Of a stretch of 64,000 bases of DNA, positions 1 through 9,178 are shown piece after piece (within the stretch, counting starts at the first letter, position 1; the number at the start of each line of letters is the position of its first letter). The position numbers and the translations under genes are program-made. The notes below the pieces were generated by a model, which had not been told where the DNA came from, ran no database searches, and saw only the letters and a program-made list of their open reading frames with translations. The stretch is from Cornus controversa (Eukaryota > Streptophyta > Magnoliopsida > Cornales > Cornaceae), in contig CM048849.1 in NCBI GenBank assembly GCA_026545225.1, positions 44,602,336 through 44,666,335 of the forward strand. The letters run 5' to 3'.

Positions 1-480
1 CACTTGAGAAGACTATAGAGTGTGATGACCATGGTCAAGCTTATATTTTGCATTTTCTTCGGTTATTAACAAAATTTTATACCAAACTCAAAAAATCATC
101 TCTGTCCGTTTCTCTTCTTTTCTTTTCAATTTCTTCCATTTATTTTCAAACAACCTGGACTTAAGGGTTCAATAAAATTGCAACTCCTAATCAATTTTAA
201 CAAAAACATAAGCGATAATGCAATATTAATCAATTTTAACATAATCATTAAAAAAAATATATGTCATATCAAAATAAAAAGTTAGAAAATCAATTCTAGT
301 ACCACTCATTCCCTACCCTAGAATTTATGCGCTTAAAAGAATAGCCTTCATATTTAATTTAGGCCATCAATCCTAGTATCTCAAATATCTATAAATCATC
401 CACCAAACAAATACTTGAGTAAATCTTCAAATGAAAATTTCATTTTTTTTAAAAGCCCAATATATTTGATCAGCTAGCTC
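1..480. other. AT-rich intergenic sequence
   Basis: AT-rich sequence without a convincing reading frame, RNA gene or recognisable transposon end. Nothing in it is supported. Confidence 0.6.
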
Positions 481-833
481 GTACCTTAGGTTTGCTGATT
501 TCCTCGGTTTCTAAAGCAGTGTCGTACTTTGTTTTGCCTTGAATTAATACGTTGGGGTGGTGCAAGAGCCGCGGCATTGGCTGGTAGCGCACGCCTCAGT
601 CTAGCACTATGTCTAAGTTGGACCGGCTGCAATGGCTCCAGCTGCGGTGGAAGGACAATGTCATAAACAACACCCCTCATCCTCATTCTAGCACTACATC
701 TAAGAAGTTGTTGCATCGGTTACACACCACCCACCCTCATTCTAGTAGCACTACGTTTATGTTGTTGTTGCACTGGCCACCCCCCTTGCAATGGCTCCAG
801 CTGCGGTGGAGGGACAATGTCATAGACAACACC

Positions 834-1512
834 CAAGGCCGGCCTTGAGATTCCAAAAATGTTGAGAGGCTCTAGGCGGACTTTCAAATGGGGCCCTCTG
901 TACCTAAAGTTTCACGCGTGAATAAATTCTATAGGAGTGCAAATTTTTTATTAAAATGAGAATATAAACAAATAAAATATATTAATGTTGAAAAAAAAAA
1001 CTATGGTCTTGGTGTTTTATAAATAACACGATCTAGATCACATAAAAAAATTAAAAGAAAATATTCAACACACCTTTATAAGAAAAAAATCTAATTTTTT
1101 TTATTTAAAATGAGGCTCAAACCAGCGTATTGGACTATTATCATTATTTTTAAAATGAGACACAAACCAATGTATTGGACTATTATTATTATTTTTTAAA
1201 TGAGACCTAAACCAGTGTATTAGACTATTATCATTATTTTTAAAATGAGGCCCAAACCAGTGTATTGGACTATTATCATTATTTTTTAAATGAGGCCTAG
1301 TTGACTATTTGTTTCTAAATTTGGGCCCAGATATCCTGGGCTATTAGTTACTATTTTTTTTTTATATAACATCTAGTGGGCTTAGTAAAAATTGGGGGCC
1401 GTAAAAAAATTCAAATATTTGGGGGCCTAGGCGAATTGGGGACCCTAAAAAAATTCAAATATTTGGGGGCCCTAGGCGACCACCTGGGCCGCCTAGGCCA
1501 GGGCCGGCCCTG
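834..1512. mobile_element. hAT-type non-autonomous element (CAGGGCCGGCCCTG termini)
   Basis: The 679-bp element begins CAAGGCCGGCCTTG and ends CAGGGCCGGCCCTG, imperfect terminal inverted repeats of the CAGGGCCGGCC type common among plant hAT MITEs. It is flanked by an exact 8-bp target duplication ACAACACC at 826-833 and 1513-1520, the length expected for hAT. No transposase frame is present, so it would depend on an autonomous relative. A 45-bp internal tandem repeat makes up its middle. Superfamily assignment rests on the duplication length and ends. Confidence 0.82.
1105..1303. repeat. 45-bp tandem repeat, about 4.5 copies, inside the hAT-type element
   Basis: The motif AAACCAGTGTATTGGACTAT recurs with start spacing of 45 bp (AAACC at 1119, 1164, 1209 and 1254), each unit followed by TATTATTTTTAAAATGAG. 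Units differ by a few substitutions. Confidence 0.85.
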
Positions 1513-2014
1513 ACAACACCCCTCATCCTCATTCTAGCACTATGTCTAAGAAGTTGTTGCACCGATTACACAAAACCCTACAATCTCATTCTAGGTTGTT
1601 GCACCAACTGTAGTGGCTCCTGCTGCGATGGAGGGGGAGGGGACGGTCAGAAACAACATCCCTCTGTCTAGGTGCAACACCCCCACCCTCATTCTAGATT
1701 GCTGTTGCACCGGATGCACACCCCCACCCTCATTCTAGGTGCAAAACCCCCAAATCTCATTCTAGGTGCAACACCCCCACACTCATTCTAGATTGCTGTT
1801 GCACCAACTGTAGTGTTGCGATGGAGGGGGAGGCTCAAAAACAACATCTCTCTATCTATGTGCAAAACCCTCGAACCAGATGACACCTTGTGAGGGTAGA
1901 TTTAGATTGCAAGCGAAGCAAACCTTGACGGAGTTGCAAAAAGTATCCGTAAGCTTTCTCTTAGGCATAAGTGCATAACAGTCTACAAGTAATGAACTTG
2001 GACAGCTTCCCAAC

Positions 2015-2542
2015 TTATAGTACATTCAACTGGTGCAACAACTTCTCATGAACATATTCATCATCATGATCTCGTAGTTGTAGACCATCCAAACTAAGAC
2101 CACCCAGTGAATACTCATGCATAATCCAGTGACCTCGCGCGGGCATGATCAAACTGTACTCAAAATTATCTACTTGGAAAGCCAACATCCTCTTGAATCC
2201 AATATGGTGTTTTTGTTGATTATGAATTGTATCAATGCCAGTTTGGCCATCCCATGTGCCACAATAGGCTCTCCTAGAAATTCTCTTCTTAGAAGCGCCA
2301 ATTTTATTCAACTTGGTAAACACGTAAATAACATGTTCCCATTTAGCTTTGGTGATCTTGAATGAATGCCATGGGTTGTTCTTCATGAATACATCCCATG
2401 GAGATTTGCCATAAATGTCACGCTCCAATATTACTCCCTCGCAAGGCAAGGATTCTCCCGTCACCTTTCTTCTCAAATAGTGGGTAATAAGTTCTTCTCC
2501 CGTAGTAGCAAATCGAAACCTCACTGGTATTAGCGACGACAT
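2015..2542 (-). CDS. Short NAC-domain protein
   Basis: The single uninterrupted frame of 175 codons has the five NAC subdomains in order. A is at about residues 6-27 (RFRF..T.EELITHYLRRK), B at 34-52, C at 73-102 (YVFTKLNKI, RISRRAYCGTWDGQTG), D at 112-124 (GFKRMLAFQV) and E at 137-146 (HWIMHEYSL). NAC proteins are plant DNA-binding transcription factors that dimerise through this fold. Two features are odd. The usual GFRFxPTDEEL signature reads RFRFATTGEEL, and the protein stops about 30 residues after subdomain E, so the long C-terminal activation region is absent. There is no intron inside the domain, where many NAC genes have one. It could be a divergent small NAC gene, a dominant-negative-like NAC, or a retrocopy or relic without obvious damage. 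Identity as NAC is firm; function is not. Confidence 0.8.
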   Translation of the reverse strand: MSSLIPVRFRFATTGEELITHYLRRKVTGESLPCEGVILERDIYGKSPWDVFMKNNPWHSFKITKAKWEHVIYVFTKLNKIGASKKRISRRAYCGTWDGQTGIDTIHNQQKHHIGFKRMLAFQVDNFEYSLIMPARGHWIMHEYSLGGLSLDGLQLRDHDDEYVHEKLLHQLNVL

Positions 2543-2680
2543 ATCTACCTAATGAAAGTGAGCATTTTTTCATCAGTAGGAGCAAATATTCACTCACCAC
2601 GTGAGAGATATAACGAAAAGACAGGAAAAAAGAACTCAATTATAAGTTTTGATAGAAAATTGTTGTCAAGAGTATCCTCT

Positions 2681-2687
2681 CTTTATA
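2681..2687 (-). promoter_or_regulatory. Possible TATA box of the NAC-domain gene
   Basis: On the minus strand this reads TATAAAG, about 139 bp upstream of the NAC start codon, a normal distance for a plant core promoter. No other promoter element was identified. Such a motif is common by chance in AT-rich DNA. Confidence 0.3.
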
Positions 2688-2689
2688 AA

Positions 2690-3900
2690 ACCCTAAAGTT
2701 TAGGACTCTTCAAGTATACTTTTGTTTTGTTTTTTTTTTTGGAATGGCAAGGCTTTGTGGCCTTAAACATTGAGCTTAGTACAAATAACATGCAAACAAA
2801 GGAGCCAGAACATGTGCAGAAGCAGCCATTAGATGTGTAAGGAAATTACCTAGTAGGAAATAGGTATATAGCTAGTAGACTCTTACAATATATATGATTG
2901 GCTAAACACATATATATCTATCTTCTCACATGTTTTTGTTTTTATTCTCTTTTCATTATTATTATTTTCATTTTCATTTTTGGAAAGTAAGGATGATAAA
3001 TCCCAAGTTTCCTAATCTGTTTCTTATTTATCTGAATGCAGTAGTTATTATACACATACAGGGACACTGCGTGATGTGAACCTAAAATCGTATCTTTATT
3101 TCTAAATTGGTTAATTAGCTTGTGGAGGAGGCAAGCTTTATGGATTACAACTGCCGTCCAATGTCGTGGTGGAGAAGAATGTATATACATTTTAATCTCT
3201 TTTCTTGATATATTGTATGTGATTAGAAAGTGTTTATCACGTTGTTTAATTTATAGAATTAATTTTTTTTTCTTGATATATGATTAATGTGCCTGCTTGT
3301 TCATTTTTTTTTTTGGTTAAATAGTTGTGTGCATTGCTTTCCAATTTTAACTAATGTAGAACAGAACACTAGTGAGTGTTTTGGTCATTCTTTTCATTAA
3401 TAATGAAACTTTTTCAAAAAAGAAAAAAATTAAATTTTAAACAAGTGTAGTGTCCTCTTTATAGTGATCTATTCAAAAAAGAAAAAAATTAAATTTACTC
3501 TGCTACTCCATTTTACTCTTCTTCTTCTCAATGTATTATTAATACATGGAATGTTTACATTTCCACAAAAAGTTGTTGGAATACAGAGGCAACTTACAAG
3601 CCTGCAAAGTTGGAAATGTAACTACAAGAAGTAAATTGGAGGTGCTCCTTCACAATCAAGCTAGTTCAACTAGGAAGTGCATGTGCTAAATCAACTGGTG
3701 CCCAAGGCCTTCCAAGTGAATAACATTTCTTGATCAGAATGGTAACTTACAACACAAAGAACACTAAGTCTAAATTATGAGAAAATTCCAATTTCAATTC
3801 CAAACGGCCATTGCGCGAGGTAGTCTCCCAGCAGAAATGGAGGCTCCATATCAATCAACAGTCTCAAAGCAACCAATACAACCCCCACCGTCATTAAACA
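2690..3900. other. Intergenic, no gene seen
   Basis: AT-rich DNA with poly(T) runs and a short duplicated phrase (TTCAAAAAAGAAAAAAATTA near 3413 and 3473). No coding or transposon structure could be supported. Confidence 0.5.
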
Positions 3901-3935
3901 GCTGCCTGATCAGAAAGCATGTGCTTCCACCATTT

Positions 3936-4280
3936 CTAGTAACTTGCTCTCATTGGATCCACACGTTCCAAGACGGAACAAACTGATTTTGCCAATTCTG
4001 ATTTTGGTGGATCAAATTCTGTATTCAGAGCATCTACAGCATCTTCGAAGTCTTGGCTTGGTTGGAAACCAAGGGATAGAAGATCCAACAGCGTGCTCCG
4101 AGCAAACACACAGTTGTTTTTGGCACTCAAAATCTTCAAGCGTACTAAAGAGAATTGAGGATCATATATCCAAGATTGAATGTCGTCCTTGCAAAGGCCT
4201 CGAAGATATCTCCATGGGCTCTCATTCTCAGGGTTGTCTATATTGGTTTCAACTGCATAATTTACTTCAGATTCCCTCAT
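3936..4280 (-). pseudogene. C-terminal fragment of protein farnesyl/geranylgeranyltransferase alpha subunit
   Basis: The frame encodes 114 residues ending ...SVCSVLERVDPMRASY. It contains NPENESPWRYLRGL, a prenyltransferase alpha (PPTA) repeat signature, followed by KDDIQSWI and FARSTLLDLLSLGFQP, resembling the C-terminal part of the plant shared alpha subunit of protein farnesyltransferase and geranylgeranyltransferase I (PLURIPETALA in Arabidopsis). The family continues RANYW.WRKSK; here the Trp position after Tyr is TAG and the following codons (K-W-W-K) still resemble the family, so the frame is cut just before the natural end. The bases before the first Met do not continue the family sequence, so upstream exons are missing. 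Best read as a gene fragment. Confidence 0.75.
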
Positions 4281-4572
4281 GAGTCATGACCTTTAGGTCT
4301 CCCAGGAGAGGAGATTTTGTTACAACAAAATATATTTGTAACCAACAAATTATTCCTATAAAGAAGAGTTTTGACATGCCAAATCAATGAAAGAATATAT
4401 AAAGTAAAAAATACTGCGAGAGAGAACACAGGAGTGATGTCATTCTTCGAAAATGTAGATTTTAGTGATAGTTATTTTGAGTCTGTTTTGTTTAGTTAAT
4501 TTTTCTTTTCTTTTTTTTTTTCATAAGAGTTTTTTTAATTATCAAAATAATAAAGAAAAACATACAAAAATG

Positions 4573-4748
4573 AGAATCCTAGATTTGGGGGAGAGTAAAA
4601 GGAAAAGAAATATCAATAGAAAAAATATCATTAATTGAGAGCTGAGGATTTGGGGGAGAGTAAAAGGAAAAGAAATATCAATAGAAAAAATATCATTAAT
4701 TGAGAGCTGAGGATTTGGGGGAGAGTAAAAGGAAAAGAAATATCAAAT
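4573..4748. repeat. 65-bp tandem repeat, about 2.7 copies
   Basis: Three near-identical units built on GATTTGGGGGAGAGTAAAAG start at 4582, 4647 and 4712, so the period is 65 bp. The second and third units carry TTAATTGAGAGCTGAG before the motif. Very little divergence implies recent expansion. Confidence 0.9.
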
Positions 4749-4924
4749 TGGATACTTACCTTGAGTATTTAATATACTACCTTATCGTGCAAATTGGGAC
4801 CAACATACCGAGAGTCTCCCGTGATTCTCCTCCCGTCCATGTGAGGAAATTACCGGAACACCCCTTTTTACAGTATGTTTAAAATAACAATTCAACATAA
4901 TTAGTCTATAAGCAAAATGTTATT

Positions 4925-5022
4925 ATTACACTCTATAAGCAAAGTGACAGGATTCGAACCTATGGCAGTATGTATCCAAAACAGATGTCCTGATTGACCA
5001 ATTAAACTGTGCTCCACCTCAT
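4925..5022 (-). mobile_element. tRNA-like SINE head
   Basis: On the minus strand the sequence has a pol III B-box, GGTTCGAATCC (about 4948-4958), preceded by an A-box-like GCACAGTTTAATTGG near 5000. Stem pairing is too poor for a functional tRNA. A duplicated CACTCTATAAGCAAA phrase follows toward lower coordinates. A tRNA-derived SINE head is the most likely reading; target duplications were not found. Confidence 0.5.
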
Positions 5023-5760
5023 CTCACCACGTCAGAGCATACACAAATCCACCGATCGATGAACATTCAAACCGAACTTGTCCATCCTTTTGTGCCAATT
5101 TTTTTAGAAGATTTGCCACCAGTAAGATAATTCGACGCCAAAAAGTTATATAGGTTAACTCATTACATTGCAAGCCCATCCTTTTGGGTCTACTAGCTAG
5201 TCTTAAAATAAAGGACATAAGTCAGTTTTTTTTGTAAGCAAGTTATATTCAACTCCATCAAAAAATGTCGGCCTAATTGAAGTAAATGGTACCGCTGCCA
5301 AAAAAAAAAAAATGTAAAATAACTTATAATAGATCAGACAAGAGGATTAGCTTACAAGTTAATTTTCTAGATTTTAATGCATTTGGTATGAAGATATATT
5401 TTGTACATTTTAATGCACTTGGTATGAATGCATCACCACACAATTCGTGCATGACTTTTTCATATATAAATTAGTATGCTATTGTGCTGGCAAAAATGGT
5501 GAATGCATGTAATTAATTTAGTACACAAAAATTGGTTGATATGATATTGGAGGAAACTAATAAAAAGGATGCATGAGCTAAAATGTTGTTTGCAAATAAT
5601 TCAGTTTTCAAAAGTTTTCAAATCAAGGTTCTGCAAAATTGACTCTATTGGCTAACATGAAGAGTTCATTGTCATGTTATCAAACACTTCAGTCAATGTG
5701 ATGTCAGTGGCTGACCGGACCTTGTAGCTGAATCAAACGAAATATGGTGAACACATAGCC

Positions 5761-7080
5761 TTAATGGAACCATCTGATCATCACCCCACTTTCGAGACAA
5801 GGTTGCTTTGTACCGATTTTCAAATCTTGAAAATTTATCGACAGTGCTAATTCAGACTTCAATAAGGGCATCAAACCCGCTCTGGAACGCAATGGGCCTA
5901 CTTTACCCATCAAATAATTTCTTTCCCTTGTTATTTCAGATTTTAAAGCCTCAATAAATTGGAATCCTAAAATTAAAACCAATATATCAGAAACTAATTT
6001 AATGAAATAAATTAAAAATAAAAAGATAAAATAGCAGTTACACTCCCTTAGTTTAGACAATATTTCAGTTAGCTCTCCTATAGTTTTAATATTTTTAACT
6101 ACATTCTCTGTTTGTAACGTTTATCGGACCTTCTATAGTTTTAATATTCTCAACTACATTCTATGTCAGTAATGTGCGTCCGTCAGATCTACTCTCTTGC
6201 TAAAGTCATTATTTTTCGTTTGTATGCTAATGTGATACTAACAAAAGGAAAAAATCTATACATGAACTTACAATTCAAAGGGTGTAGTTGAGAATATTAA
6301 AATCATAAGAGTCGGTGGAAATATTTCCTAAATTAAGAGAATGTAAGTGGTATTAATTAACCAAATAAAAATTATAATCTAAAAACATACCGTATATGAT
6401 TTTCAGAGTCATCAAGTAGGATCCCTTTTCCTCGACAAGAAAGAAAAAGATTAGACTCAAATATAATTCAATATATTTTAAAATAAAAAATATTATATCA
6501 ATATAGCTCTCTTGAACATTTGAATTTGCAACACTTGGCTCTTCCATTCTAGATACATCTATATTATCGTGTGAATCTTTAGAACCTCCGGATCCCTTTG
6601 TTGAGTAGATAGCACGACACTTCAAAAAAGAAAAGAATATTATTAAATGTAAAGATAATTTGGTATATTAAACAAAAATTATATACAATCACACAGTAAA
6701 AGAAATAAAAAAAATATGAATATATGAATATACCTTTTATCTTGAACATTTGGACTTGCAATATTTAGCTGATCTCTTCCAGTAAGATCATCTACAGTTT
6801 CAGAACCTCCAAACAGCTTGTTCATTAGCACTATTTGGCACACCCTAATAAAATTTCTAGATGTAAAGATAGCTTGGTGTATGAAAAAAAAAAAAAAACT
6901 ATATACAAATATGAATACCTCATAAAAGACTTAAAGATAATTCAATAAATTTTCAAAAAAAATAATTATGAGTATATCAATATACACCTCTTGCACATCT
7001 CGATTTGCAATATTTGGACTCTTCTGTTCTAGGGCATCATGTACAACTTCAGAACCTCCAACCGCTTGTTTTTTTTTAAA
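5761..7080 (-). pseudogene. Unrecognised multi-exon gene remnant with three tandemly duplicated exons
   Basis: Three exon-like blocks on the minus strand, about 7075-6985, 6835-6740 and 6610-6500, encode related peptides of the pattern GGSE..-D......PNIAN.NVQE. Their spacing is about 240 bp, and each of the first two is preceded by AG and followed by GTGTATAT or GTATATTC, consistent with splice sites. The third block has lost the matching GT donor. A fourth block, 5965-5761, starts after TTTTAG and encodes about 67 residues (FIEALKSEITRERN...) up to a stop. Together they look like the 3' part of one gene with internal exon duplication. I do not recognise the family. No full upstream gene is visible before the Copia insertion at 7158, which may have cut it. 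Confidence 0.4.
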
Positions 7081-7157
7081 GGTAAATTTCATTTGTATAA
7101 ATATATGTAGTGAACTGTACAGGCCCAAAGGGCAATGTGGTGCATTAGGCCATAGAG

Positions 7158-7541
7158 TGTTAGAAAATAGTGTCTAATTCACACACAGTAATAACATTGA
7201 AATAGAAAATGAAGGGAGGAACTATTGGAATATACTTTATTTCTCACATTTTTTTTGGGATAGAAAATATAACATTATATAGGCTTCAAAACAAATATGT
7301 AAGACCTATATGTATATGCCATTACACCCACTAACATAACATTAACTCTCATGTCTTCCACTTCACTAACACAACTTAACTTCCATGTCTTCCAATAGGT
7401 CCACTAACACAACTTTTCTAGATCTTCCACTAGCACAATAATAGCTCCACTAACACAACTTAACTTCCATGTCTTTCACTAACACAATAATAACTCCACT
7501 AACATAATAACAATTTATTTAATCAAGTTTAATATTTAACA
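7158..7541 (-). repeat. 3' LTR of the first Copia element
   Basis: The 384-bp repeat begins TGTTAGAAAATAGTG on the plus strand and ends AATATTTAACA, giving TG...CA ends. The purine tract AAGGGAGG (minus strand, 7542-7549) lies immediately beside it, as expected for a polypurine tract. It matches 9179-9321 plus 10753-10994. Confidence 0.9.
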
Positions 7542-7646
7542 CCTCCCTTAAACTTGATTTCTCCACCCCAAGCAAACTCCTTAACTTGTGAAAATCTCCA
7601 AACTTGAGGGGTTTGGTGAAAATATCCACAACTCGGTCTTGTGACT

Positions 7647-8096
7647 TCATAAACTTGAGCTCCACTCCTTCTTGGTTATAAATTCTCTAATAAAATGAAA
7701 TCTTGTGTCAATATGCTTGCTTTGATCATGAAATACCAAATTCTTGGCCAATGCAATTTTTGATTTGTTGTCCACAGAGATCTCCGTTGACTCTTCTTGT
7801 AAAATATGTAATTCCTTTAACAAATTCCTCAACCAAATTGCTTGACAAAGACATGAAGTGGCTGCAACATATTCCGCTTCACAAGTTGAGAGCGTGACAA
7901 TGTGTTGTTTCTTTGAACACCATTTGAAAGCCGTATTCCCCATGAAGAAAACATAACTGAAAGCACTTTTCCTTTCATCCAAATCTCCGACCCAATCACT
8001 ATCACAATAACCCACAAGCTTGAAATCGTTAGAAAATGAATAGAACAACCCAAAATTAAGTGTACCTTTGATGTAGTGAAGAATTCTCTTAGCCAC
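7647..8096 (-). pseudogene. Copia RNase H domain
   Basis: 149 codons with the usual Copia C-terminal landmarks: RILHYIKGT, GYCDSDWVGD, the CEAEYVAA segment and IDTRFHFIRE. This domain removes the RNA strand during reverse transcription. It is separated from the RT frame upstream by a frame change near 8100, so no intact polyprotein remains. Confidence 0.9.
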
Positions 8097-8107
8097 CTTG
8101 AAATGAG

Positions 8108-8860
8108 TTATGGTGGGTTTTCCATAAATCGACTAATAAGTCCAACTGCAAATAGTTTGTTCGGTCTTGTGTAAGTTAAGTATCTTAAGCTTCCAACAAG
8201 ACTTTCGAAAAATATTGGATCTACCGTCTCTCCATCTTCATCTTGTGACAACTTGATTCCAACTTGAATGGGGGTGTTCACCAATTTATAATCTTCCATC
8301 TTGAATGTTTTGAGGATTTCCTTAGCATAGCCCTCTTGATGAATGAAAATTTCATCCTTCATTTGCTTGACCTCAATGTCAAGATAATAAGACATTATGC
8401 CAATGTCCGTCATTTCAAACTCATGAGTCGTAACTTTCTTGAAATCTTCAAACATTCTTGGATTGCTTCATGTGAAGATCAAATCATCCACATACATTCT
8501 CATTAATTTTAGTGTAAAGAGTATGTTCATATCGACACTTGGAAAAAAAAATTCTTGAAAATATTTGTCAATGCATTTATATCATGCCTTTAGTGATTGT
8601 TTCAAGCCATATAAAGCATTTTTCAACTTCAAGACTTTGTCTTCTTACCCTTTCATAACATACGCCATCAGTTAATGAACATAAACCTCTTCCTCAAGAA
8701 AATCATTCAAGAAAGTCAATTTAACATTCATTTTGTAGATTCTCCAATAATTCTGGACTGCCAAAGAAATTATCAATCTTATAGTTTCCAAACAGGCTAC
8801 GGGTGCAAACACCTCATCATAGTCAATGCTAGGCCTTTGGTTGTACCCCTTGGCGACCAA
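8108..8860 (-). pseudogene. Copia reverse transcriptase, broken frames
   Basis: Two frames, 8672-8860 (VAKGYNQ, DYDEVFAPVA, LETIRLIISLA, KMNVKLTFLN) and 8108-8455 (FEMTDIGIMSYYLDIEV, GSLRYLTYTRPN), are the N-terminal and C-terminal parts of a Copia RT. Between them the catalytic stretch around 8460-8670 is interrupted by stops and frame changes. Order and strand match the RNase H frame below. Confidence 0.88.
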
Positions 8861-8889
8861 CCTTGCTTTGTATTAGTTACATTGGTCAT

Positions 8890-9141
8890 GCTTTGTAGCA
8901 TTCCATCATCTAAACATTGATGGATGGTCATGACTGCCTTTTGGTCCTTCTTTCTCATGGCTTATAAAGTATCTTTTTTGACTTGAGACAAGGTTGTTTC
9001 ATTTTGTGGTTCAACATAACATTTGTTCACAACTTCCCACACATCTTGTGCTCCCAAAATTTCCTTCATACGAATACACCAATTTTTATAGTTTTCTTTG
9101 GTGAATCGAGGCATTTGAAATGGAACTGAATTGTTTGCCAT
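8890..9141 (-). pseudogene. Copia gag N-terminus
   Basis: Reading from the ATG at 9141 gives MANNSVPFQMPRFTKENY followed by NWCIRMK and LGAQDVWEVV, the typical start of Copia gag proteins of this type (DUF4219/UBN2 region). A stop interrupts it and the frame then runs into RT sequence, showing that most of gag, protease and integrase has been deleted. Confidence 0.85.
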
Positions 9142-9161
9142 TTCCTTTCTTCCTCACAAAC

Positions 9162-9178
9162 TAGCTCTGATTCCACTT
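9162..9178 (-). other. Primer-binding site of the first Copia element
   Basis: On the minus strand, immediately inside the 5' LTR, the sequence reads AAGTGGAATCAGAGC. TGGTATCAGAGC is the complement of the 3' end of plant initiator tRNA-Met; one base differs here. Confidence 0.8.

Larger units (their letters stand above)
600..1880. repeat. Degenerate minisatellite-like block, split by a hAT-type element
   Basis: Phrases such as CCCTCATCCTCATTCTAGCA, GTTGTTGCACCGG and GGCTCCAGCTGCGGTGGA recur in varying order from about 600 to 833 and again from 1513 to 1880. The block is imperfectly repeated and GC-richer than its surroundings. The element at 834-1512 interrupts it. The short reading frames through it follow the repeat and do not look like genes. 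Confidence 0.6.

Noticed and set aside
4925..5022. A functional tRNA gene
   Set aside because: The T-loop region is good but acceptor and anticodon stems do not pair; kept as a SINE-like head only.
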